Assembly: GCA_030149595.1 (NCBI GenBank)
Contig: JASFBI010000012.1
Coordinates: forward strand, 1-11,732
Reading direction: 5' to 3'
Length of the DNA stretch: 11,732 nt
Origin: Desulfobacterales bacterium
GTDB lineage: Bacteria > Desulfobacterota > Desulfobacteria > Desulfobacterales > DAOWNP01
The position numbers and the translations under genes are program-made. A model generated the notes under the pieces. That model saw nothing but the letters and a program-made list of their open reading frames with translations. It made no database searches and was not told where the DNA came from. Shown piece by piece: positions 1 to 7,295 of this stretch (the first letter of the stretch is position 1; every line of letters begins with the position of its first letter).

Positions 1-1433
1 CAGGCAGTGTTGTAGAATTTGGTGCCATGTTAGGCCATGATGATAATATGCCTGGAGACGGAATTATTGCAGGACATGGAACCATAAATGGCAAAACTGT
101 CTGTTTCTATTGCCAGGATCCCACAATAAAAGGCGGATCTATCGGTGTAAAACATGGTTACAAGATGTATGTAACTGTTGAAAGAGCAATTATGATGAAA
201 GTACCGTTCATTGGCATCCATGATTCTCCTGGTGCCAGGATGCCCACCCTTACAGAAGGTGCAACAAGTGCCTTTGGAGCTGATGCATCAACAGTCACAG
301 ATAAACATGGCGGATCAATATTTTTCCCAAATACAAAAGCATCGGGATATATTCCGCAAATCTCACTAATATTTGGGAACTGTGCAGGAATCTCTGTATA
401 TTCACCTGCTTTAAATGATTTTATTATCATGGCAGAAAGCAGCAATATGTATATTACCGGAGCCAGAGTGGTAAAATCCGTTATGAACGAGGATATTTCA
501 GGAGATGAATTAGGAGGCTCTGCCGTTCACTGCCAAAAAAGCGGGGTGGCTGATTTAAGGCTGCCTACTGAACAACTTTGTTTTGACTATGTTAAAGAAC
601 TTATAAGTTATCTGCCTTCAAGTTGCGAAGTTGACCCGCCCCAGTATGAATCAGGAGATGACCCCAACAGAATGGACGATCATTTGGCAGATATTGTACC
701 ATCCACTGCCAATGTAGCATTTGATATGCGTGAAGTTATCAAGGTTATTTTAGATAATAACAGATATTTTGAAATAAAACCTGAATTTGCCATGGAAATG
801 ACTGTTGGGTTTGGCCGTCTTGATGGAAAAACAGTTGGCATTGTAGGCAACAACTCTATGGTAATGGCCGGGAGCCTGACTGTTGACTGCTCTGATAAAC
901 AGGCAAGGTTTATCAGGTTTTGTGACTGCTTTAATATTCCTCTGGTATTTTTTGTTGATACTTCTGCATATATGCCAGGAAGTGATCAGGAGCATAAGGG
1001 AATTATAAGGCATGGCGCCAAGGTTTTATATGCACTTTGTGAAGCAACGGTTCCGAGAATAGCAGTTATTATAAGAAAAGCCTATGGCGGAGGAAACCTT
1101 GGAATGGGGGTTATCCCGGGATTAAATACTGATCTTGTCTATAACTGGCCCATTGCAGAAGCAGGTATTTTAGGACCTAAGCAGGCAGTTAATCTGTTTT
1201 ACGCAAATGATATTATGGCAGCTGAAGACCCTGAAAAAATGTTTGCAGAAAAATTAAGTGAGTATCAGGAACTGGCTGGAAGTCCATTTCGTATGGCAAA
1301 TGACAATATATTTTTAGAAGATATGATTGAACCAAGAGAAACAAGAAGTGTTCTTATAAAAGGACTTAAAATGCTGGAAAACAAAGAACAAAAACCTGTT
1401 TTACCTAAAAAACATGGTAATATTCCTCTATAA
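1..1433 (+). CDS. Carboxyltransferase (acyl-CoA carboxylase beta / MmdA-like), 5' partial
   Basis: Member of the biotin-dependent carboxyltransferase family (PccB, MmdA), which moves a carboxyl group between biotin and an acyl-CoA. The gene is truncated by the window edge: the reading frame is open from base 3 and the residues before the ATG at 27 (GSVVEFGA) align with residues 50-57 of the paralogue at 1605-3182, so that ATG is internal and about 49 residues are missing. Seen: SPGAR acyl-CoA-binding segment, CAGISVYSPAL (N-terminal oxyanion loop), VDTSAYMPG, KAYGGGNLGM (C-terminal oxyanion loop) and the family's typical ending KKHGNIPL. Both oxyanion loops differ from the usual CAGGA and AYGGAYD. 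It converges on the minus-strand run, whose last gene is its paralogue. No biotin carrier or biotin carboxylase is nearby, so substrate and direction (carboxylase, decarboxylase or transcarboxylase) are unknown. Family assignment is secure; the precise enzyme is not. Confidence 0.9.
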   Translation, partial: GSVVEFGAMLGHDDNMPGDGIIAGHGTINGKTVCFYCQDPTIKGGSIGVKHGYKMYVTVERAIMMKVPFIGIHDSPGARMPTLTEGATSAFGADASTVTDKHGGSIFFPNTKASGYIPQISLIFGNCAGISVYSPALNDFIIMAESSNMYITGARVVKSVMNEDISGDELGGSAVHCQKSGVADLRLPTEQLCFDYVKELISYLPSSCEVDPPQYESGDDPNRMDDHLADIVPSTANVAFDMREVIKVILDNNRYFEIKPEFAMEMTVGFGRLDGKTVGIVGNNSMVMAGSLTVDCSDKQARFIRFCDCFNIPLVFFVDTSAYMPGSDQEHKGIIRHGAKVLYALCEATVPRIAVIIRKAYGGGNLGMGVIPGLNTDLVYNWPIAEAGILGPKQAVNLFYANDIMAAEDPEKMFAEKLSEYQELAGSPFRMANDNIFLEDMIEPRETRSVLIKGLKMLENKEQKPVLPKKHGNIPL

Positions 1434-1443
1434 CATCACTCTC

Positions 1444-1490
1444 TTCTAAGTAACTAAATTATTTTTTCCGATATATTTAGTTGCTTAGAA
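1444..1490 (+). terminator. Hairpin after the plus-strand carboxyltransferase gene, possible terminator
   Basis: Ten bases after the stop codon lies a 16-bp inverted repeat (1444-1459 with 1475-1490; one G-U pair) around a 15-base loop. It is AT-rich and no T-run follows on either strand, so it is not a textbook intrinsic terminator. Its place just after the stop suggests 3'-end formation or mRNA protection, which is inference. Confidence 0.4.
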
Positions 1491-1542
1491 AGATTGATCT
1501 CAGCCGCGTTCTTACGGGAACGCTATCTAATATTAAAACTAC

Positions 1543-1579
1543 AAAAATATAAATACCCCTTTAAAAAGGGGATATTTAT
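1543..1579 (-). terminator. Intrinsic terminator of the minus-strand acyl-CoA run
   Basis: Read on the minus strand, about 25 bases after the stop codon of the last gene, a stem (plus-strand 1549-1561 with 1566-1579, one bulged base at 1572) has a CCCCTT/AAGGGG core and a 4-base loop. It is followed at once by a short T-rich stretch (complement of 1543-1547). GC core, tight loop and T tract fit Rho-independent termination. On the plus strand the nearest T-run (1590-1596) is about 10 bases beyond the stem, so action in that direction is less likely. Confidence 0.7.
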
Positions 1580-1604
1580 TATATATCTGTTTTTTTACTC
1601 TTTC

Positions 1605-3182
1605 CTACAGGGGAATATTACCGTGATGTTTCTTGGGGGTTTCCCGTTTCTTACCCTCAAGCATATCAAATGCTTTTATAAGATACTGCCTGCTTTCTGC
1701 AGGTTTCACAATATCATTAACATTCATGTTTGAAGAGAGATCATAAATGGGGTTTGCATAGGTCTCTTTATAATGAGCAAGTTTTTTATCCATAAAACCA
1801 GGCTCTCCTGCTTTAGGGTCAGCCCCATAAAGAATCATAACTGACTGCTCAGCCCCTAAGATACCTGTTTCCACAAGAGGCCAGTAAAGAACCAGATCTG
1901 TTCCTAAACCCGGTAAAACTCCCATTCCAAGATTACCTCCTCCATATGCTTTACGTAAAACAAGAACAATTTTTGGCACAGAAGCCTCACAAAGTGCATA
2001 AAGTACTTTGGCACCATGTCTTATAATACCTGCATGCTCCTGACTTGATCCTGGCATATATGCCGGAGTATCAACCAGTAAAAGCACCTTAATATTAAAG
2101 CAGTCACAAAACCTGATAAATCTTGCCTGTTTATCTGAACTGTCTGTTGTCATGGATCCTGATTTTACCATGGGCTGATTTGCTACAATAACTACAGTTT
2201 TTCCATCCAGTCTTCCAAACCCAACAACAACTTCACATGCAAACTCGGGTTTAATTTCCATAAAATCCTGGCTGTCTACAATGGAGTAAATAACATGACG
2301 AATATCCAAAGATTTATTAGGAGTAGCCGGAACAATATCATGGAGTTCTGTACATAACCTGTCTGGATCATCACTGCTTTGATAAACAGGAGGTTGTTCA
2401 TCACAATTTAAAGGCAGAAAACTGATAAGCCTTCTTATATTTGCCAAACACTCTTTTTCATCCGGAGTCCTTATATCACATGATCCCGTAACCTGGGAGT
2501 GAACAATAGAGCCTCCAAGCTCCTCATTTGTAATATCTTCTCCGGTTACCATTTTAACAACCATGGGACCTGTTATAAACATGTGGCTTGTTTTATCCAC
2601 CATAAAAATAAAATCATTCAATGCCGGTGAATAAACAGATATTCCGGCACAGGTTCCAAGTATTCCGGAAATTTGAGGAATTAAGCCAGATCCTATTGTG
2701 TTCGGCATAAAAACAGCACCGCCGTGTTTATCTGAAATATGTGAAAAAGGAGCTCTCTTGGCCTGATCCATTAAATCCATTTCCTTTGCATTGGGAAGTC
2801 TTGCCCCTGGAGAGTCATGTAGCCCGATTAACGGAACCCTCATCTCAACTGCTTTTTCAATGGTTTTATACATTTTTATTCCATGTTCAATGCCTACTGA
2901 CCCGCCCCTTACTGTTGCATCCTGAGAATATACAAAAACCTTCCGGCCATCTATTTTAGCACTACCGCAGATAAGGCCATCTTCTGAAAGGTCGTTTGCA
3001 TGGCCTGCCATTGGATTTAATGCTACAAAACTACCAGGATCTATAAGAAGATCAAGTCTCTCTTTTGCTGTCAGTTTTCCTTTTGCATGCTGCTTATCTA
3101 TCTTTGCCTGACCACCACCTAATTTAACTTTTTCAACAACTTTATCTAATTCTGCAAGTCTATTTTCCAACAATGGATCCAT
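1605..3182 (-). CDS. Carboxyltransferase (acyl-CoA carboxylase beta / MmdA-like), complete paralogue
   Basis: 525 aa, normal length for PccB/MmdA-type subunits. The N-terminal half (about 1-250) and C-terminal half (about 290-510) form the two crotonase-like carboxyltransferase domains. Seen: HAKGKLTAKERL near residue 32, DSPGAR 123-128, CAGIS 178-182 (usual form CAGGA), DTPAYMPG 371-378, AYGGGNLGM 412-420 (usual AYGGAYDVM) and the C-terminal KKHHGNIPL. The Asp that influences acyl-chain choice in actinobacterial PccB appears to be Leu here. AAGGGGT lies 7 bases before the ATG and supports this start. It is the last gene of the minus-strand run, 36 bases after the DUF4125 gene, and is followed by an intrinsic terminator. 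The convergent gene at 1-1433 is a close paralogue with the same altered motifs. Candidate roles: propionyl/methylmalonyl-CoA (de)carboxylation or a related acyl-CoA. No biotin-bearing partner is visible. Confidence 0.9.
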   Translation of the reverse strand: MDPLLENRLAELDKVVEKVKLGGGQAKIDKQHAKGKLTAKERLDLLIDPGSFVALNPMAGHANDLSEDGLICGSAKIDGRKVFVYSQDATVRGGSVGIEHGIKMYKTIEKAVEMRVPLIGLHDSPGARLPNAKEMDLMDQAKRAPFSHISDKHGGAVFMPNTIGSGLIPQISGILGTCAGISVYSPALNDFIFMVDKTSHMFITGPMVVKMVTGEDITNEELGGSIVHSQVTGSCDIRTPDEKECLANIRRLISFLPLNCDEQPPVYQSSDDPDRLCTELHDIVPATPNKSLDIRHVIYSIVDSQDFMEIKPEFACEVVVGFGRLDGKTVVIVANQPMVKSGSMTTDSSDKQARFIRFCDCFNIKVLLLVDTPAYMPGSSQEHAGIIRHGAKVLYALCEASVPKIVLVLRKAYGGGNLGMGVLPGLGTDLVLYWPLVETGILGAEQSVMILYGADPKAGEPGFMDKKLAHYKETYANPIYDLSSNMNVNDIVKPAESRQYLIKAFDMLEGKKRETPKKHHGNIPL

Positions 3183-3218
3183 CTCTACCCCTTTTATAGT
3201 ATATTTATTTAATTTAAA

Positions 3219-3815
3219 TTACATCTGTACTCTTTTTTTTGCATTTTCTTCAGCATCTTCTATGGAATCATAACCCAAACGTTTTACCATACCATCATAA
3301 ACCGTTTTAGTCATGTTCTCACCTCTACCCAAACACTCTTTAATATCCTGGTGAAGATTTGCCAATGTAAGATCAGAATAAGTTTCAAGTTCTCCTTTAA
3401 GATAAGTCAAAAATGAAGTATCTGAACTACTCTTCTCTTCATCTGTAATTGGCCTCCCCTTGTTAATAAAATAGGGATACATTTTTTTCAACTCATTTTG
3501 CCAGTCAAGCTGAATTTCAGCTATTTTATCAATAGTTTCAATTACAGATTTTATTTCATGCAGACATGGCACAAGATTATCCATACGGGCATATTTTAGA
3601 GTCATGAGGTTTCTGCCACTGATTTTTGCATTTTCAAGATCATTGCAGTACGAAGCAATAGTTTCAATTGACCAGCTCTCAAACTGAGACCCACGCATAA
3701 TTTCAAACTCTTCAAAATTATCCTGGCACGCTGCTCTTGCATCGGATTTAACATCCTGAAACATTTCAAATTCACGTTTTAAAACATCTTTTATCAACTC
3801 TTTCTTTGGATCCAT
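3219..3815 (-). CDS. DUF4125 family protein, function unknown
   Basis: 198 aa, soluble, mostly helical and charged, with no signal peptide or membrane segment. I recognise the DUF4125 pattern: EFEMFQDV at 15-22, the RAACQD block at 27-32, IMRGSQFESWS at 39-49, GRNLMTLKYARM at 67-78, GRPITDEE at 120-127 and DTSFLTYLKGELETYS at 132-147. No catalytic function is known to me for the family. Conserved Cys30 and several Arg, Trp and Tyr residues could form a binding or active site, but this is speculation. AGGAGA lies 5 bases before the ATG and fixes the start. It sits between the acyl-CoA synthetase (48-base gap) and the carboxyltransferase (36-base gap), so it is very probably co-transcribed and linked to acyl-CoA chemistry. 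Family name from memory of its conserved segments. Confidence 0.8.
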   Translation of the reverse strand: MDPKKELIKDVLKREFEMFQDVKSDARAACQDNFEEFEIMRGSQFESWSIETIASYCNDLENAKISGRNLMTLKYARMDNLVPCLHEIKSVIETIDKIAEIQLDWQNELKKMYPYFINKGRPITDEEKSSSDTSFLTYLKGELETYSDLTLANLHQDIKECLGRGENMTKTVYDGMVKRLGYDSIEDAEENAKKRVQM

Positions 3816-3863
3816 TTAATCTCCTATAACAACAAATGTAAGAACAAGCCTTATTAATTAATT

Positions 3864-5447
3864 TTATTTTTTCTTATCTTTTTCATCAAACTCAAACACT
3901 CTTCCGTATTTTTCCTTTAATTCAGCTTTTTTTACCTTCATAGTAGCTGTAAGAGGCAACTCTGTCATAATTTTAACATGTGCCGGATGTTTATATTTTG
4001 CAACTTTATTTGACAAAAATTCTTTAATCTCTTTTAGGGTAATTTCCTGACCCTTAAAAGGCACAATAAAGGCCATTCCTGTCTCACCCCATTTATCATC
4101 AACCACACCTATTATAGAGACCATTGAAATTTTCTTATGACCTAAAAGAATTTTCTCTATTTCAGCAGGATAAACATTTTCCCCACCGCTTCTATACATA
4201 TCCTTTGCCCTGTCAACTATATAAAAATACCCCTCTTCATCTATATATCCCAAATCACCTGTAAATAAAACACCATCCACAAGAGTCTCTTTTGTCTGTT
4301 CGGGAAGATTCCAGTATTTACTCATTACAGTCGGACCCTGTGCAACTATTTCACCAACTTCTCCAGGAGGCAAACGTTTACCACTGGTATCCTGAATCCA
4401 TATATCTGTAAAAAAACCCGGTTTTCCAATTGATCCCATTTTTCTATGGATATCTTCTTTTGGAAGAACCATCATGGCTGAATTTTCTGTCTGACCAAAC
4501 CCCTGCTGCATGTAAAGTCCACGTTTTGCAAGTTCATCAAAGAGTGAAGGAGGCGTTCTCTCTCCTCCTCCAACAACAGTTTTTACACTGCTTATGTCAA
4601 CTTTATCCAGTTTTCCTGAATCAAGAATCATTTTCCACATGGTAGTTAAAGCAAAAACCACTGTTCCTTTATAGCGTTCTATATCTTCTGCAAACTGATC
4701 AGGATCAAACCAGCTTCGCATAATCATAACTATTCCACCCATAATTGATGGCGTTGCAATAATAAAAAGACCTCCTGAATGAAAAAGAGGCATTTGAGCT
4801 ATTAATACATCTCCTTCGACAGCTCCTGTATAAAAACCAACCTGAAAATTTTTAAAAAAAGTCTGCTCATGTGACAAAACAGCTCCCTTGGGATCTCCTG
4901 TAACTCCAGATGTATAAACTATTGCAAGCGGATCATCCATTACAACCGGATTAACAAGCTCAGGCTCATCAGATGACATCTTTTCAGTTACCATGGTATA
5001 ATCATCAGCCCAGGAAGGACAAACAGAAGTATCAGAACTATCACTTTTAAGAAAAATAAATTTATCTTCTTCAACCTTAATATGATTTCGTATCAAATCA
5101 ATGGCACCGAGAAAAGAGTTATGAAACAGAACCAGTCTTGCTTCACAATCATTTAGCTGATATTGAAGTTCAGGTCCCACAAGACGCCAGTTTAAAGGAA
5201 CAAAAATCAATCCTAATTTCGCAGCAGCAAAATACATCTCTAAAAATTCAACACAATTAAGCAATACAACACAAATACGATCGCCTTTTTTTAAACCTTT
5301 TTTTTGCAGCATATAAGCACATCTGTTGACACCAAGATTTAGCTCTTTATAAGTTACAGCTTTATCGTCAAAAATTAAAGCAGTTTTGTTTGGCGTATTT
5401 AATGCCCGTTTATAAATAATTGTCCCAACTCCCCATGGTATTGACAT
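3864..5447 (-). CDS. AMP-dependent acyl-CoA synthetase (ANL superfamily)
   Basis: 527 aa. Activates a carboxylic acid with ATP to an acyl-adenylate and then to the CoA thioester, in the cytoplasm. Seen: the P-loop-like YTSGVTGDPKG at 178-188 (Val182 replaces the usual Thr), GFGQTE at 316-321, TGDLGY at 396-401, the hinge region VDRAKDMYRSGGENVYP at 411-427, and a C-terminal Lys504 in ATMKVKK in place of the usual SGKI or TGKV context, the likely adenylation lysine. Its closest general match is medium- or long-chain fatty-acyl or aryl-acyl CoA ligases; the sequence alone does not fix the acid. AAAGGGGA lies about 9 bases before the ATG. It follows the sirtuin gene by 25 bases. Anaerobic degraders use such ligases to start oxidation of fatty, dicarboxylic or aromatic acids, and the crotonase and carboxyltransferase neighbours fit that role. 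Confidence 0.92.
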   Translation of the reverse strand: MSIPWGVGTIIYKRALNTPNKTALIFDDKAVTYKELNLGVNRCAYMLQKKGLKKGDRICVVLLNCVEFLEMYFAAAKLGLIFVPLNWRLVGPELQYQLNDCEARLVLFHNSFLGAIDLIRNHIKVEEDKFIFLKSDSSDTSVCPSWADDYTMVTEKMSSDEPELVNPVVMDDPLAIVYTSGVTGDPKGAVLSHEQTFFKNFQVGFYTGAVEGDVLIAQMPLFHSGGLFIIATPSIMGGIVMIMRSWFDPDQFAEDIERYKGTVVFALTTMWKMILDSGKLDKVDISSVKTVVGGGERTPPSLFDELAKRGLYMQQGFGQTENSAMMVLPKEDIHRKMGSIGKPGFFTDIWIQDTSGKRLPPGEVGEIVAQGPTVMSKYWNLPEQTKETLVDGVLFTGDLGYIDEEGYFYIVDRAKDMYRSGGENVYPAEIEKILLGHKKISMVSIIGVVDDKWGETGMAFIVPFKGQEITLKEIKEFLSNKVAKYKHPAHVKIMTELPLTATMKVKKAELKEKYGRVFEFDEKDKKK

Positions 5448-5472
5448 ATTAAATCCCCTTTCAAATAGAATC

Positions 5473-6255
5473 TTATTTTACTGCTTCAATTAATTTTGGA
5501 ATTATCTCTCCTGCTCTGCCCTGTATAAAAATATCCGACTGTTCTGTTAATGCTGATTCTTCCATATTTATTTCAATTATACTGGCACCGGCAGATTTTG
5601 CATATCCAGGCAAAGAGGCTGCAGGATAAACCACCCCTGATGTACCAACAATCAACATAAACTTACATGCTTCTGCTTTTTTGGTAGCTTCTATAATGTC
5701 TGATACCGGCTCTCCAAAACTCACAAAATCAGGTCTCATAACCCCCTTGCACAAGCATTTTGGCAAAACATCCAGTACAGCTTCAAAGGAATATGATAGT
5801 TGATCAACTATCATATTCCCCATTTTATAAAACTCCTGTTTTGAAAGAAACGTTTTTTTAGAACACTTCATACATTTTAATCTGAAAATATTACCATGGA
5901 GTTCATAAACATTACTACTTCCGGCATCATAATGCAATCCATCAACATTCTGTGTTATTACAGAATTTACCAAACCTCTTTTTTCTAATTCAGCAATACC
6001 AATATGTCCGGAATTGGGTTTCCCATGATACAGTGATTCAAAAAAACCAGATAAAATACTACCTGCATCTTCAGGATGACTTGCAAGCACAGACAAAATA
6101 CCGCCGGATGCCCCCTCTTTATATCTGTCCCAAAGCCCCCCTTTATCACGATAAGTCGCAATGCCGCTCTCAGACGATATTCCAGAACCCGTTAAAACAA
6201 CCCCGTCTCCTAACTTTTTTATAAGTAATGCAGCTCTATTTATCAATTTATCCAT
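5473..6255 (-). CDS. Sir2-family NAD-dependent protein deacylase
   Basis: 260 aa. Removes acyl groups from lysine using NAD+, giving nicotinamide and O-acyl-ADP-ribose. Seen: Rossmann-fold NAD motif GSGISSESGIATYR at 23-36, TQNVDGLH at 101-108, catalytic His120 in ELHGN, zinc ligands Cys128/Cys131 and Cys167/Cys169 (the second pair spaced CxC rather than the usual CxxC or wider), FGEP at 180-183, GTS at 204-206 and EIN near 228-230. The YxxR pair that marks SIRT5-type desuccinylases appears to be Leu and Phe, so acetyl or another neutral acyl group is likelier. The zinc module is long: about 35 residues between the cysteine pairs against about 20 in typical sirtuins, and the extra stretch contains a perfect 32-bp palindrome. 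It begins 5 bases after the crotonase stop with no strong Shine-Dalgarno of its own, suggesting translational coupling. It probably reverses lysine acylation caused by the pathway's acyl-CoAs (inference). Confidence 0.92.
   Translation of the reverse strand: MDKLINRAALLIKKLGDGVVLTGSGISSESGIATYRDKGGLWDRYKEGASGGILSVLASHPEDAGSILSGFFESLYHGKPNSGHIGIAELEKRGLVNSVITQNVDGLHYDAGSSNVYELHGNIFRLKCMKCSKKTFLSKQEFYKMGNMIVDQLSYSFEAVLDVLPKCLCKGVMRPDFVSFGEPVSDIIEATKKAEACKFMLIVGTSGVVYPAASLPGYAKSAGASIIEINMEESALTEQSDIFIQGRAGEIIPKLIEAVK
5788..5819. repeat. Perfect 32-bp palindrome inside the Sir2 gene
   Basis: GGAATATGATAGTTGA (5788-5803) is followed directly, without spacer, by its exact reverse complement (5804-5819), centred on TGATCA. 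It encodes residues 146-156 of the sirtuin, inside the long loop between the two zinc-binding cysteine pairs. All 16 base pairs match. It could be an in-frame palindromic insertion, a regulator site or chance; it is too long to be easily explained by chance. Confidence 0.9.
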
Positions 6256-6260
6256 AGAAT

Positions 6261-7058
6261 CTATTTTCCCGCAAAAACCGGCTTTCTTTTTTCAATAAAT
6301 GCTAACTGCCCCTCTTTTATATCCTCACTTGAGAAACTAGCATCTATGAGTTTTTGAATCTCATCCAAATCTGTTTTACTAAACTTAACTGTATTTACAA
6401 GCTTATTTAAAATAACTTTAGTTCCTTTAAGGGATAAAGGAGCATTTAAAGAGATCTTCTCTGCCATTTCATATGTATATTCTTCAATTTTATCATCAGC
6501 TACTATATGATGTAAAACTCCAAGGTCGTTTACTTCAGGAACTCTGTAAGTTTTTGCTGTAAAAAAAAGTTCCCTTGCTGCAGATGAGCCAATTGCATCA
6601 ACAAATTGTTTTATACCTTCTGCATGATAAATTAAACCTAACTTGGCAGGAGGCATCCCAAGCTTAATACTTTCCGCTCCTATTCTAATATCACAACAAA
6701 TTGCCATATTCAATCCAGCACCAAAAGCATAACCTTTTATCATTGCAATGGTAGGAAAAGGAAAATTTTTCACACTATCCATAGCCAAAGACAGCGGATT
6801 ATTATTTCTCAATATCTCTTCCATCTCAGGAGAAGGATTTGTAGGAATAGCAAGAATATCATAACCAGATGAAAATGCCTGATCTTCATGCCCCCTTAAA
6901 ACAACCACTCTTACATCTCCTTGTTTTGCCCATTTTTCAAGTGTTAAATGGATTTCCACTAAAAGTTCAGGCGACAACGCATTTCTTCTTTCAGGCCGGT
7001 TAAAAGATAATATCCCAGTATTACCCTTAACTTCAATTATCAATACCTGCTTATCCAT
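6261..7058 (-). CDS. Crotonase-family enzyme (enoyl-CoA hydratase/isomerase fold), methylmalonyl-CoA decarboxylase-like
   Basis: 265 aa, normal length. Seen: NRPERRNALSPEL at 20-32, first oxyanion segment FSSGYDI at 62-68, second segment GYAFGAGLNMAICCD at 109-123, then LGMPPAKLGLIYHAEG at 133-148 and the C-terminal EKRKP. The two glutamates needed for hydratase chemistry are absent: Asn117 stands at the Glu144 position of rat mitochondrial hydratase and Pro137 at the Glu164 position. Tyr144 aligns with the active-site tyrosine of E. coli methylmalonyl-CoA decarboxylase (ScpB), and FSSGYDI and the ELFFTAK region also resemble that enzyme, as recalled from memory. A decarboxylase or other non-hydratase role is therefore plausible. 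GGAG lies about 10 bases before the ATG. It is the first gene of the five-gene run, with repeat copy A just upstream. The fold is certain; the reaction is inferred. Confidence 0.88.
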   Translation of the reverse strand: MDKQVLIIEVKGNTGILSFNRPERRNALSPELLVEIHLTLEKWAKQGDVRVVVLRGHEDQAFSSGYDILAIPTNPSPEMEEILRNNNPLSLAMDSVKNFPFPTIAMIKGYAFGAGLNMAICCDIRIGAESIKLGMPPAKLGLIYHAEGIKQFVDAIGSSAARELFFTAKTYRVPEVNDLGVLHHIVADDKIEEYTYEMAEKISLNAPLSLKGTKVILNKLVNTVKFSKTDLDEIQKLIDASFSSEDIKEGQLAFIEKRKPVFAGK

Positions 7059-7100
7059 ATTATAATATCTCCATTATCTTTTCTATTATGTTTTTTTACA

Positions 7101-7273
7101 AACAGCCATGGGGCTGATCTTGGTTTTTCACCCGGATTTACCCACAATAAATCATAAAAGAGACGTATTACTCCTACACTCTTTCATATAAACATACATG
7201 GCAGATGAATTCTGCCACAACGAAAATCGAAACTCTCATGATTACGGTCTGTTGGACAGAGTTTCATATAAAA
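7101..7273. repeat. Hairpin-rich direct repeat, copy A
   Basis: About 88% identical by hand alignment to copy B at 7752-7922, in the same orientation. It contains four or five inverted repeats in series, in plus-strand order: CAGCC/GGCTG (7103-7107 with 7112-7116); an imperfect stem 7119-7124 with 7130-7135; a long imperfect stem 7154-7167 with 7175-7187; TGGCAGA/TCTGCCA (7199-7205 with 7211-7217); and GAAACTCT/AGAGTTTC (7229-7236 with 7258-7265), the last overlapping an alternative small hairpin TCTGT/ACAGA (7248-7252 with 7256-7260). It fills most of the gap between the FKBP gene and the crotonase gene and ends 42 bases before the crotonase start on the minus strand. No T-run follows any stem, so it does not look like a simple terminator. 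No known RNA family was recognised. Could be a leader RNA or a small non-autonomous repetitive element. Confidence 0.9.
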
Positions 7274-7295
7274 ATTAACAATGCCAAAATTCTTA

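Noticed and set aside
27..29. ATG at 27 as the true start of the first carboxyltransferase
   Set aside because: The frame stays open to base 3 and the upstream residues align with the paralogue, so the gene starts outside the window.
1494..1733. Small plus-strand reading frame of 79 codons
   Set aside because: It spans the minus-strand terminator and the antisense of the second carboxyltransferase C-terminus, with no domain or ribosome binding site.
3816..3863. TTAATTAA-type short palindrome after the acyl-CoA synthetase gene as a terminator
   Set aside because: Short, AT-only and without a GC stem; the downstream gene has a strong ribosome binding site, so the run most likely continues.
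4430..4645. Plus-strand frame opposite the acyl-CoA synthetase
   Set aside because: Antisense shadow of a well-conserved gene; composition does not look like a protein.
5952..6224. 90-codon plus-strand frame opposite the sirtuin
   Set aside because: Antisense shadow over conserved NAD-binding motifs of the real gene.
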